Shown here: in pieces, positions 25,739 through 33,189 of the stretch
Layout of the letters: every line of letters begins with the position of its first letter
Numbering within the stretch: the first letter of the stretch is position 1
Origin: JAVVHH01 sp965199665
Lineage (GTDB): Bacteria; Pseudomonadota; Alphaproteobacteria; Acetobacterales; Acetobacteraceae
Direction of reading: 5' to 3'
Assembly (NCBI GenBank): GCA_965199665.1
Contig: OZ241208.1
Span: 1,736,001-1,800,000 of the forward strand
Length of the DNA stretch: 64,000 nt
Position numbers and translations under genes: made by a program
The notes under the pieces: model-generated
Told to the model about the DNA's origin: nothing
Database searches by the model: none
Seen by the model: only the letters and a program-made list of their open reading frames with translations

Positions 25739-26368
25739 TTACGGAATTGCACCACACCGCGCCGTGACCGTCTCCCGCACCAGATACGCCACCCGCTTCC
25801 CCGCGCCCCCATCCGCGCGGTCGTTCTGGCGCCCATCCGCACCGGGCCACCCATCTCCCACCCGCACGAACCCCAACCTCTCGTGCAACCGCAGCGACGG
25901 GGCGTTCATCGGCGCCAAATTCACCTCGCACCCCACCATCCGATGCCCCGCCGCCGCCGCCGCCGCGAACACCCCCGCATACAACGCGGTCGCCACCCCC
26001 CGCCCGCGCAGCCCGGCCCCCACCACCACCCGGTCCACGTAGACGAACCGCCGATACCGCGCCCGGAACCATTGGAAATTGACGCTCCCGTACGCCGCTC
26101 CCTGGTCCAGCGCGATCAACATCGCCGCATCCCCGGCAACGCCGTCCCCGACCCGTCCCGCCCAGAACGCCTGCCGCACCAGCCCCGCCAGCCCGGCCCC
26201 GTCCAGCAGCGACAGCTCCGTCGCATGGTCGTTGTTCAGCCGCAGCAACGCCCCCGCCAACCCCGCATCCCGCGCCAACCCGGCCGCCTCCAACCGAACC
26301 ACCGCCGTCCCGGTCACCGCGCCGCTCCCACCAGCCTCGCCCCGATCACCGGCCCCGCACCCCGCCAT
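25739..26368 (-). CDS. GNAT-family N-acetyltransferase
   Basis: A protein of up to 209 residues; a GTG at 26317 (VTGTAVVRLEA) gives a more likely 192-residue start. GNAT motif A is VDRVVVGAGLRGRGVATALY; motif B is SLRLHERLGFVRVG. It also has WFRARYRRFVYVDR before motif A. The acceptor is unknown. It is the intact paralogue of the frameshifted copy at 22240-22685, about 3 kb away on the same strand. The C-terminal 35 residues past VGDGWPG look random and may be an extension. Confidence 0.85.
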   Translation of the reverse strand: MAGCGAGDRGEAGGSGAVTGTAVVRLEAAGLARDAGLAGALLRLNNDHATELSLLDGAGLAGLVRQAFWAGRVGDGVAGDAAMLIALDQGAAYGSVNFQWFRARYRRFVYVDRVVVGAGLRGRGVATALYAGVFAAAAAAGHRMVGCEVNLAPMNAPSLRLHERLGFVRVGDGWPGADGRQNDRADGGAGKRVAYLVRETVTARCGAIP

Positions 26369-26418
26369 CGCCCGCAGCAGGGCAGGGCGCTACGCCGCGC
26401 CCCGCTGAACCGCCCCCG

Positions 26419-27135
26419 CTAAACCGCCCCCCGCCGACGCCGCCACCCCGCCATCCCCAGCAGCCCGGCCCCCACCAGCGCCGCCCCCACCAGCGCCGCC
26501 GAGCCCGGCTCCGATACCGCCACCGTCGTGACCGTCAGCCGCAACGTCCCGCTCCCCGAGCTCCGGTCATGGCTGACCCCGCCCGTAAAGAAGGCCCGGC
26601 TCCCCGCCAGCGTCACCGCGAACGGATCGCCCGGCGCCGCGAACAAATTCACCGCCGCCAGGGTCGGCGTCGCGAACAAATCCGCCGGCACCCCGGGCCC
26701 GGACGCGCCCGAGATCGAGATCGCGAGCCCCGACGGCGCGATCGAAACGTTCCCGGCATTGTCGTACGCCTCGGTCACCACCGGCAGCGACACCGTTTGC
26801 GACCCCGGGAACCCCAGGCTCGGCCACGGGATCAGGCTGCTGGCGAAATCCCCGCTCGGCACGACGTTCACCGAACTGATGACGTCCCCGTTCGCCACGT
26901 CGATCCCCGCCGCACCCCCCACCGCCGCTCGGATCGTCCCCGTGAAGTCCAGCGTGAAGCTGACCGTCTCCCCGGCCGCAATCGCGATCGGCGCGAAGCT
27001 GTACACCAGCAGATACCCGCTCTCGAGCGTCGGCCCCGCCCGCACCGGCGTCCCGATCTGCACGATCGTCCCGGCCCGTCCCGCTCCCGGCAACAACAGC
27101 CCGGCCGCAACGCAAACACCCAATAGCTGACGCAT
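26419..27135 (-). CDS. Exported protein with PEP-CTERM-like sorting signal
   Basis: A 238-residue protein from ATG 27135 (MRQLLGVCVAAGLLLPGAGR), a clear signal peptide. The body is beta-rich with few charges, typical of extracellular matrix-like proteins. The C-terminus is SEPGSAALVGAALVGAGLLG then MAGWRRRRGA: a xEPxS/G motif, a hydrophobic helix and an Arg cluster, as in PEP-CTERM signals processed by exosortase, though VPEP has become SEPG. No exosortase gene is present in the window. ATG 27150 is an alternative start. Confidence 0.7.
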   Translation of the reverse strand: MRQLLGVCVAAGLLLPGAGRAGTIVQIGTPVRAGPTLESGYLLVYSFAPIAIAAGETVSFTLDFTGTIRAAVGGAAGIDVANGDVISSVNVVPSGDFASSLIPWPSLGFPGSQTVSLPVVTEAYDNAGNVSIAPSGLAISISGASGPGVPADLFATPTLAAVNLFAAPGDPFAVTLAGSRAFFTGGVSHDRSSGSGTLRLTVTTVAVSEPGSAALVGAALVGAGLLGMAGWRRRRGAV

Positions 27136-27282
27136 CGAACTCGCCCCCATCTCGACGCCGAGCCCCACGGCCCCCGCACCCCACCGTGACCGCCCCCGCC
27201 GAGTCCCCGCCACCCGGCCGGGCCAGCCGGCCCGCACCGAAATCCCTTGATTCCGCGGTCAGGAAAATGGTCCTAATCACCC

Positions 27283-27987
27283 GTGCCCAACCCGGTCCCC
27301 CTTCGCCGACCGCTGCCCGCCGCGCTTCAGCCGCCCCCGGCCCGCGCGCCGGAGAACCACGCCGAGCGCGAAGCCCGCCAGCTCGCCTTCCTCCGCGAGC
27401 TCGCCGAGCTCAACATGCTCGCCGCCCGCGAAGCCGCCGACCGCATCCGTCACCGCATCGAGGCCGCCGGCGCCGCCGAGCCCGATCCGGAGACCCCCGC
27501 GACCCCCGCCGCTGCCGAGCCCACCCTGGCCCTGGTCCGCGCCACTCGCGCCGTCGCCGCCGTCATCAACCTCGAGCGCCGGGTCGCCGCCGGCGAAGTC
27601 GCCGCCCCCGCCACCGCCGACGACCCCCGCGGCCTGATCCTGCGCAAATTCCTCCACCCCCTCGCCAACGCCGAGCCCGACCCGGTCCGCCGCCGCACCC
27701 TGCGCGCCCGGGTGAACGACCGCATCGACGACGCCCTCGGCGCCGATCTCGACGACGACCTCTCCCTCGCCGACATCGCCGGCGCCATCGCCGCCGAGAA
27801 CGGCCTGCCGTTCAACATTGCCAAGGTCCCCGACTGCTTTCTGTTCCCCATCTCCGACCCGGCCTGCACCGACCCGGCCGCCTCCATCTCCCCCCGCGTC
27901 ACCGAAGGCCGCACCGCCGGCCCGCCCCCGGCCGGAACGTTCGGCACCGCCCATCCGCTCCCCCGCGGCCAGCCCGCCGCACGGTGA
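27283..27987 (+). CDS. Hypothetical Ala/Pro-rich soluble protein
   Basis: A 234-residue frame from GTG with no earlier in-frame start (TAA three codons upstream). Residues 20-65 are predicted helical and charged (ERREARQLAFLRELAELNM-like), and 95-180 are acidic with LADIAGAIAAENGLPFNIAK. The termini are Pro-rich. No family is recognised. Codon usage matches the GC-rich genome, and coding bias supports a real gene. The conserved-looking helical start is reminiscent of small regulatory or phage-type proteins, but nothing specific can be said. Confidence 0.5.
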   Translation: MPNPVPLRRPLPAALQPPPARAPENHAEREARQLAFLRELAELNMLAAREAADRIRHRIEAAGAAEPDPETPATPAAAEPTLALVRATRAVAAVINLERRVAAGEVAAPATADDPRGLILRKFLHPLANAEPDPVRRRTLRARVNDRIDDALGADLDDDLSLADIAGAIAAENGLPFNIAKVPDCFLFPISDPACTDPAASISPRVTEGRTAGPPPAGTFGTAHPLPRGQPAAR

Positions 27988-28008
27988 ATGCCTCACTGAA
28001 ATCGTGAT

Positions 28009-28027
28009 CGGTTCAGCCTCGTAACCG
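28009..28027. promoter_or_regulatory. 19-bp inverted repeat upstream of the manganese catalase gene
   Basis: CGGTTCAGCCTCGTAACCG has the same CGGTT-N9-AACCG design as the box between hxlR and azoR and is identical to it at 15 of 19 positions (CGGTTC and TCGTAACCG shared). It ends 64 bp before the catalase ATG, a normal operator position. Joint control by the HxlR regulator is an attractive inference. Confidence 0.45.
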
Positions 28028-28091
28028 TGCAACGCCCCCCGCTCGGACGACGTTCGCCTCCCGTGTCCCCCGACACGAAAGGCTAACCACG

Positions 28092-29006
28092 ATGTTTATG
28101 CGTATCGACCGGCTGCTGACCGAGTTGCCCGAAGCCAAGAAGCCCGACCCGAATGCCGCCGCCGCGTTGCAGGAACTGCTCGGTGGCAAGTATGGCGAGA
28201 TGTCCACTCTCGGCAACTACATGTTCCAGAGCTTCAACTTCCGCAACAAGACGGAACTCCGCCCGTTTTACAGCCTCGTATCCTCCATCTTCGCCGAAGA
28301 ACTTGGGCACGTCGAACTCGTCAGCACCGGCATCGCCATGCTGAACAACGGCAAGGGCGACCCGAAATCCAACGCCGACATCTCCAAGTCGCCGTTCCAT
28401 GACATGCAAGGCACCGCGCTCCCCGGCGCCTTCCTCTCCGCCGGCGGCGGCGCCACCCCGATCAACAGCAACGGCATCTCGTGGAACACCGACATGGTGA
28501 CCACCACCGGCAACCTGATGATCGACCTGCTGCACAACTTCCACCTCGAATGCGGCGCCCGCATCCACAAGCTGCGCGTCTACGAGACCATGACGGAGCC
28601 GACCGGCCGCGAAGTCTGCGCCTACCTCCTCGTCCGCGGCAGCCTCCACGCCCACGCCTACGCGTTGGCCCTCAAGAAGCTCACCGGCGTCGCCATCGAG
28701 AAGATGCTGCCGACGCCCAACATCGACCTCAGCCGCATCCCCGAGTGCGACAAATACCTCGCCGAGGGCAAGCACCGCCGCCTCTACCGCTTCAGCCCCG
28801 AAGACTACGAGGAATCCGCCGGCGTGTGGTCCAACGACGAGGCCGCGCTTCCCGGTGACCCGCCGGGCCAGCTCGAAGTCGTCGACGGCCTCCCCGAAGG
28901 CGGCAAGATCCCCGAGCTCGCCGGCAACTACGGCGCCTTCGCCCCGGACTACGCCCCGGAGGAAATGTTCGAGATCGCCTCCAAGCTCTACAAGAAGTCC
29001 CGCTAA
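28092..29006 (+). CDS. Manganese-containing catalase
   Basis: A 304-residue ferritin-like protein that dismutates hydrogen peroxide at a di-manganese centre. Features include the N-terminal MFMRIDRLLTELPEAKKPDP, the ligand helices SSIFAEELGHVELVSTGIAM (Glu/His) and DLLHNFHLECGARIHKLRVY, with RGSLHAHAYALAL later. Length and motifs fit the KatN family. It is preceded by a palindrome shared with the hxlR-azoR region and followed by a strong hairpin. It belongs to the accessory block between lpdA and lipA but has normal genome composition. Confidence 0.92.
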   Translation: MFMRIDRLLTELPEAKKPDPNAAAALQELLGGKYGEMSTLGNYMFQSFNFRNKTELRPFYSLVSSIFAEELGHVELVSTGIAMLNNGKGDPKSNADISKSPFHDMQGTALPGAFLSAGGGATPINSNGISWNTDMVTTTGNLMIDLLHNFHLECGARIHKLRVYETMTEPTGREVCAYLLVRGSLHAHAYALALKKLTGVAIEKMLPTPNIDLSRIPECDKYLAEGKHRRLYRFSPEDYEESAGVWSNDEAALPGDPPGQLEVVDGLPEGGKIPELAGNYGAFAPDYAPEEMFEIASKLYKKSR

Positions 29007-29018
29007 CCCGACCCCAGA

Positions 29019-29042
29019 CCCTCTCCCGTTCGCGGGAGAGGG
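29019..29042 (+). terminator. Strong hairpin after the manganese catalase gene
   Basis: CCCTCTCCCG-TTCG-CGGGAGAGGG: a perfect 10-bp stem with a stable TTCG tetraloop, 12 bp past the stop. No T-run follows. Related CCCTCTCCCG elements occur at 32636-32672 and, degenerate, inside lipA, so this is a dispersed palindromic repeat that may act as a terminator or mRNA 3' cap. Confidence 0.6.
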
Positions 29043-29245
29043 CAGGGCCCACCCCAACGCGCATTGCCCTTGCATCGGCCCGTTGGAAAATGTTCCTATT
29101 CCGTCATGCCCGATCGCTCCTTTCCGCCGCGGCCATTGTACCGCACCCCGGCTCCGCCCCGGCATTTTCGCGACGCCCGGAATGAACCGTTCTGCTCGCC
29201 ATCGGTTGAACGCTCGCACAACTGAACTTCGACCGGAGCACACCC

Positions 29246-29500
29246 ATGTTCTCTCTCATCGGCGCCATCATCATCGGCGGCATCGCCGGCGCGATCGCCA
29301 AATTCATCATGCCGGGCCGTGACGGCGGCGGCATCATCATCACCATCATTCTCGGCATCGTCGGTGCCGTGGTCGCCACCTTCCTCGGCCAGGCCTTGGG
29401 TTGGTACGGCCCCGATCAGTCCGCCGGCTTCATCGGCTCCATCGTCGGCGCCATCATTGTCCTCTTCATCTACCGACTCGTCGCCGGCCGACGGGTCTAG
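29246..29500 (+). CDS. GlsB/YeaQ/YmgE family stress-response membrane protein
   Basis: An 84-residue protein with three hydrophobic helices: MFSLIGAIIIGGIAGAIAKF, IIITIILGIVGAVVATFLG and FIGSIVGAIIVLFIYRLV, joined by the MPGRDGGG and GWYGPDQSAG loops. This is the 'transglycosylase-associated' small membrane family, often induced by general stress. Upstream an AACCG-N13-CGGTT inverted repeat (29185-29207) resembles but does not match the boxes near azoR and the catalase. A perfect hairpin follows. Confidence 0.9.
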   Translation: MFSLIGAIIIGGIAGAIAKFIMPGRDGGGIIITIILGIVGAVVATFLGQALGWYGPDQSAGFIGSIVGAIIVLFIYRLVAGRRV

Positions 29501-29507
29501 TGGTCAC

Positions 29508-29534
29508 GGCGGCCGGACCTCGGGTCCGGCCGCC
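29508..29534. terminator. Perfect 12-bp hairpin between the GlsB-type gene and lipA
   Basis: GGCGGCCGGACC-TCG-GGTCCGGCCGCC, beginning 7 bp after the GlsB-type stop. No U-run follows, so it is a candidate terminator or RNA-stabilising structure separating the accessory block from lipA. Confidence 0.55.
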
Positions 29535-29587
29535 CCCGCGCTGCAGCGCCGGTTGACGGCCGAGCTCGGAGAATCCACTTAACCCGC

Positions 29588-30610
29588 ATGGCCCAACGCC
29601 TCGTCATCGATCACCGGCTTCCCGCCCCGCCCCAGCCGAGCCTGCGGCACCCGGAGAAAGCCAACCGCCCGGACAACCCCATCCAGCGCAAGCCGGACTG
29701 GATCCGCGTCCGCGCTCCCAATCACCCGATCTATCACGAGACCCGCGCCCTGATGCGCGACCACGCCCTCGTCACCGTCTGCGAGGAAGCCGCTTGCCCC
29801 AACATCGGCGAGTGCTGGTCCCAGCGCCACGCCACCATGATGATCATGGGCGACACCTGCACCCGTGCCTGCGCCTTCTGCAACGTCCGCACCGGCCAGC
29901 CCGACGCGCTCGACGCCGGCGAGCCCGCCCGCGTGGCCGACGCGGTCGCCAAGCTCGGCCTGCGCCACGTCGTCATCACCTCCGTCGACCGCGACGACCT
30001 CCCCGATGGCGGCGCCGAACACTTCGCCCGCGTCATCCGCGCCCTGCGCGCCGCCGCCCCCGCCACCACGGTCGAAGTCCTCACTCCCGACTTCCTCCGC
30101 AAGCCCGGCGCAGGCGACATCGTCGCCGACGCTCGCCCCGACGTGTTCAACCACAACCTCGAGACCGTCCCGCGCCTCTACCCCACCATCCGACCCGGCG
30201 CGCGCTACTACCAATCCCTGCGCCTGCTCGACGCCACCAAGCATCGCCACCCCGGCATCTTCACCAAGTCCGGCCTCATGGTCGGCCTCGGCGAAACCCG
30301 TGCCGAGATCGCCCAGGTCATGGACGACCTCCGTGTCGCCGATGTCGACTTCCTCACCCTCGGCCAATACCTCCAACCCACGGTCAAGCACGCCGCCATC
30401 GATCGCTTCGTCACCCCCGACGAGTTCGCCGACTACGCGTCCCTGGCCCGCGCCAAGGGCTTCCTCCTCGTCTCCGCCACCCCGCTGACCCGCTCCTCGT
30501 ACCACGCCGATACCGACTTCGCCGCCCTCCGCGCCGCGCGCCAATCCCAACTCCCGCTCCCCTCGGGTGAGGGACGGGGCGAGGGCGGGCATCATCAGGC
30601 CAACGCCTGA
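29588..30610 (+). CDS. lipA: Lipoyl synthase
   Basis: A 340-residue radical-SAM enzyme that inserts two sulfurs into octanoyl-protein to make the lipoyl cofactor used by PdhB and PdhC. Auxiliary cluster CEEAACPNIGEC (C65, C70, C76) and radical-SAM cluster CTRACAFC (C91, C95, C98) are intact. The core ends near SSYHADTDFAALRAARQ; the final 19 residues (LPLPSGEGRGEGGHHQANA) are encoded by a palindromic repeat rather than family sequence. The stop overlaps the next ATG (TGATG). In relatives lipA directly follows lpdA; here 9 kb intervene. Confidence 0.97.
   Translation: MAQRLVIDHRLPAPPQPSLRHPEKANRPDNPIQRKPDWIRVRAPNHPIYHETRALMRDHALVTVCEEAACPNIGECWSQRHATMMIMGDTCTRACAFCNVRTGQPDALDAGEPARVADAVAKLGLRHVVITSVDRDDLPDGGAEHFARVIRALRAAAPATTVEVLTPDFLRKPGAGDIVADARPDVFNHNLETVPRLYPTIRPGARYYQSLRLLDATKHRHPGIFTKSGLMVGLGETRAEIAQVMDDLRVADVDFLTLGQYLQPTVKHAAIDRFVTPDEFADYASLARAKGFLLVSATPLTRSSYHADTDFAALRAARQSQLPLPSGEGRGEGGHHQANA
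30549..30592 (+). repeat. Palindromic repeat inserted in the lipA 3' end
   Basis: CTCCCGCTCCCCTCGGGTGA continues into GGGACGGGGCGAGGGCGGG, a variant of the dispersed 'CCTCTCCC..GGGAGAGGG..GCGAGGG' repeat. It is read in frame and yields the PLPSGEGRGEGG tail of LipA, a peptide commonly produced when this repeat type falls inside a gene. Confidence 0.7.
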
Positions 30611-31077
30611 TGCCCACCCACGCCGAGAACCGCGTCGTTCCCTACTCCCAGGAACAGATGTTCGACCTCGTCGCCGACGTCGGCTCCTACCCCCAATTTC
30701 TCCCCTGGTGCGTCGGCGCCCGCGTGCGCAGCCGCACCGATCGTGAAGTCGTCGCCGACCTCACCATCGGCTTCGGCCCTTTCCGCGAGAGCTTCACCAG
30801 CCGCGTGGTGCTCGATCGCCCCCATCTCGTGCAGGTCAAATACGAGCGCGGCCCCTTTAAATACCTCAACAACAACTGGAACTTCGATCCGGAGCCCAGC
30901 GGCTGCCGCGTCCGGTTCCACGTCGATTTCGAGTTCCGTTCCCGCCTGCTCCAATCCGCCATCGGCGTCGTCTTCAACGAAGCCGTCCGACGCATGGTCA
31001 ATGCCTTCCTCAAGCGCGCCCGCGACAAATACGGCGCACCCGCCCCCGCATCCCCCGCCGCCACCGTGAAGGTCTGA
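30610..31077 (+). CDS. RatA/Coq10-type SRPBCC protein
   Basis: A 155-residue START-like (SRPBCC) protein. The family pattern is clear: YSQEQMFDLVADVGSYPQFL then PWCVGARV, FGPFRESFTSRV, and the long C-terminal helix VVFNEAVRRMVNAFLKRA. Bacterial members are annotated as the ribosome-association toxin RatA or as the ubiquinone-binding chaperone COQ10; no antitoxin gene is adjacent, and location after lipA is a conserved alphaproteobacterial arrangement that fits a respiratory-chain role. The start overlaps the lipA stop by one base. Confidence 0.9.
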   Translation: MPTHAENRVVPYSQEQMFDLVADVGSYPQFLPWCVGARVRSRTDREVVADLTIGFGPFRESFTSRVVLDRPHLVQVKYERGPFKYLNNNWNFDPEPSGCRVRFHVDFEFRSRLLQSAIGVVFNEAVRRMVNAFLKRARDKYGAPAPASPAATVKV

Positions 31078-31082
31078 GACGT

Positions 31083-32150
31083 ATGGTCCACGCCCCGCCG
31101 CGCTTCGAAACCACAGTCCCGCTCCGCGTGAACCTCTACTCCGACACCCAGACCAAACCGACCCGCGCGATGAAGGAAGCCATGATGGCGGCCGAGGTCG
31201 GCGACGAGCAATCCGGCGCCGACCCCACCACCAACGAGCTCTGCGACCGCATGGCCGCCCTTCTCGGCAAGGAAGCCGCGGTCTTCATGCCCTCCGGCAC
31301 TATGTGCAACGAGGTCGCCATCCTCGTGCAATGCCGCCTCGGCGATGAGATCCTCGCCCATCCCCTCTGCCACATCCTGCATTCTGAAGGCGGCGCCCCC
31401 GCGGCCCTTGCCGGCGTCCAGATCACCCCGTTGCCCGACGACAACGGCATCTTCACCGCCCAGTCCGTGCGCGACGCCATCCGCCCCAAGACGCGCAACG
31501 CCCCGCCGCAGCGCATGGTCGAGGTCGAGCAGACTTCCAATCTCGGCGGTGGCCGCGTCTGGCCCGTCGCCCAGCTCGACGCCGTTGCCGAGGCCGCCCA
31601 CGAGGCCGGCCTCGTCACCCACATGGACGGCGCCCGCCTCATGAACGCCGTGGTCGCCGCCGGTGTCCCGGCCGACGAGATGTGCGCCGGCTACGACACC
31701 GTCTGGCTCGACTTCACCAAGGGTCTTGGCGCCCCCCTCGGCGCCGTCCTCGCCGGCTCCGCCGACTTCGTCGGCGAAGCCTGGCGCTGGAAGCAGCGCA
31801 TCGGCGGCGCCATGCGCCAGTCCGGCCTCTCCGCCGCCGCCTGCCTCTACGCGCTCGACCACAACATCGACCGCCTCGCGGAGGATCACGACAACGCCAA
31901 GATCCTCGCCCGCGAACTTGCCCAGATCCCCGGCATCACCGTGGAGCAGCCCGACACCAATCTCGTCTTCTTCGACGTCAGCGGCACTGGCATGACCGGC
32001 GCCGATCTCGCCGCCCGTACCCGTGAACATGGCATTCTTGTCAGCGTCATGGGCAAATATCGTGGCCGCGCCTGCACCCATCTCGACGTCGACCGCGCCG
32101 GCGTCATGGACGCCGCGGCCGCGATCCGCGAAGTTGTCGCCTCGGCTTGA
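31083..32150 (+). CDS. ltaE: Low-specificity L-threonine aldolase
   Basis: A 355-residue PLP enzyme cleaving L-threonine or L-allo-threonine to glycine and acetaldehyde. It starts with LYSDTQTKPT (family N-terminal motif), VFMPSGTMCN binds the PLP phosphate, HMDGARLMNA holds the PLP Asp, and DFTKGLGAPLG carries the Schiff-base Lys (213). It lies 5 bp after the ratA-type gene. Related beta-eliminating lyases are possible, but the motif set favours threonine aldolase. Confidence 0.92.
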   Translation: MVHAPPRFETTVPLRVNLYSDTQTKPTRAMKEAMMAAEVGDEQSGADPTTNELCDRMAALLGKEAAVFMPSGTMCNEVAILVQCRLGDEILAHPLCHILHSEGGAPAALAGVQITPLPDDNGIFTAQSVRDAIRPKTRNAPPQRMVEVEQTSNLGGGRVWPVAQLDAVAEAAHEAGLVTHMDGARLMNAVVAAGVPADEMCAGYDTVWLDFTKGLGAPLGAVLAGSADFVGEAWRWKQRIGGAMRQSGLSAAACLYALDHNIDRLAEDHDNAKILARELAQIPGITVEQPDTNLVFFDVSGTGMTGADLAARTREHGILVSVMGKYRGRACTHLDVDRAGVMDAAAAIREVVASA

Positions 32151-32164
32151 ACGGAGAATCTACC

Positions 32165-32629
32165 ATGCGGATTCGATCAACCCTGGTCGCCCTCCTGCTG
32201 ACCACCAGCCTGGCGCACGCCCAGGCCGTCTCACCCCTCGGCGGTTCCACCAACAACGCCGGCAGTCCCCCGCCCGCAGTCGGCACCACGGCTCCGGCGA
32301 CAACCGCTCCGGTCACCACCGCCCCTGCGACCACCACTGAGGCACCCCCGCCCGCCGCCAGCCCGAGCGGCGCCAAGTCGCCGGCCGCCCGCGCCGGCCG
32401 CGGTCACCGCACCCTTGCCGAACGCTATGCCGCCGCCAACACCACCCACGACGGCAAACTCACCGTCGAGCAGGCCCGCGCCGGACACCTCCGCGCCGTC
32501 GTCCGCGACTTCGCGATGATCGACAAATCCAAGAAGGGCTACGTCACCCTCGACGAGATCCGTGCCCACCAATCCGAGCAACGCGCCGCCCGCAAAGCCG
32601 CCCGCGACGCCAAGAAGGCTAACCCGTAA
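32165..32629 (+). CDS. Exported EF-hand protein
   Basis: A 154-residue protein with the signal MRIRSTLVALLLTTSLAHAQ, a Thr/Pro/Ala-rich linker containing TTAPVTTAPATTTE, then two EF-hand-like loops: AANTTHDGKLTVEQAR and MIDKSKKGYVTLDEIRAH. The first loop departs from strict DxDxDG spacing (NTTHDG), so calcium affinity may be weak. The C-terminus is a basic helix (RAARKAARDAKKANP). Periplasmic calcium or polyanion binding is plausible. It follows ltaE by 14 bp. Confidence 0.75.
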   Translation: MRIRSTLVALLLTTSLAHAQAVSPLGGSTNNAGSPPPAVGTTAPATTAPVTTAPATTTEAPPPAASPSGAKSPAARAGRGHRTLAERYAAANTTHDGKLTVEQARAGHLRAVVRDFAMIDKSKKGYVTLDEIRAHQSEQRAARKAARDAKKANP

Positions 32630-32635
32630 CCCAGG

Positions 32636-32672
32636 CACTCCGGCCCTCTCCCGACGGGAGAGAGCCGGAGTG
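32636..32672. terminator. Nested palindrome between convergent genes
   Basis: Outer arms CACTCCGGC/GCCGGAGTG (32636-32644, 32664-32672) enclose an inner CTCTCCCG-A-CGGGAGAG. It lies between the convergent EF-hand and cinA genes and belongs to the same CCTCTCCC repeat family as the hairpin at 29019. A bidirectional terminator role fits the location. Confidence 0.55.
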
Positions 32673-32691
32673 AGCGCCGCTCGAACGCCCC

Positions 32692-33189
32692 TCAACCCGC
32701 CGCCTTGCCCACCCGCCCCAACAATTCTAACGCATACCCCACCGTCGCCTCCCGCACCGCCCGCCGATCTCCCGGAAACACGCGCCGCTCGCTCACCGTC
32801 GGCGCTCCGCGTCGTGCGCACCCGAACCACACCAGTCCCACCGGCTTCTCCGCGCTGCCGCCGCCCGGGCCCGCCACCCCCGTCACCGACACCGTCAGCC
32901 CGGCCCGCGATCGCGCCAGCGCCCCCTCCGCCATTGCTCGCGCCACCAGCTCGCTCACCGCCCCGTGCTGCTCTATCAGCCCGGCCGGCACCCCCAGCAT
33001 TTCCATCTTCGCCTCGTTCGAATACGTGACGAACCCCCGATCCACCACGTCCGACGACCCGGCGATCGCCGTCAGCGCCCCCGCGATCAATCCCCCCGTG
33101 CAGCTCTCCGCTGTCGCGACGGTCAGCCCGGCGTCCCGCAGCGCCGCCAGCAATGCCGTCGCCTCCGCCTCGAACCCATCCTCGCTCAT
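32692..33189 (-). CDS. pncC: Nicotinamide-nucleotide amidohydrolase (CinA C-terminal type)
   Basis: A 165-residue stand-alone CinA C-terminal domain that deamidates NMN to nicotinate mononucleotide. Conserved: TVATAESCTGGLIAGALTAI, DRGFVTYSNEAKMEMLGV, VSVTGVAGPGGGSAEKPVGL then VW. The N-terminal MoaB-like domain of full CinA is absent, as in many proteobacteria. The start overlaps the stop of the upstream slt gene (ATGA). Confidence 0.92.
   Translation of the reverse strand: MSEDGFEAEATALLAALRDAGLTVATAESCTGGLIAGALTAIAGSSDVVDRGFVTYSNEAKMEMLGVPAGLIEQHGAVSELVARAMAEGALARSRAGLTVSVTGVAGPGGGSAEKPVGLVWFGCARRGAPTVSERRVFPGDRRAVREATVGYALELLGRVGKAAG

Noticed and set aside
29060..29245. Possible EcfG (GGAAC-N16-CGTT) promoters before the catalase and GlsB-type genes
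   Set aside because: I found no motif pair with correct sequence and spacing; the GGAAAATGTTCC inverted repeat at 29085-29096 does not fit.
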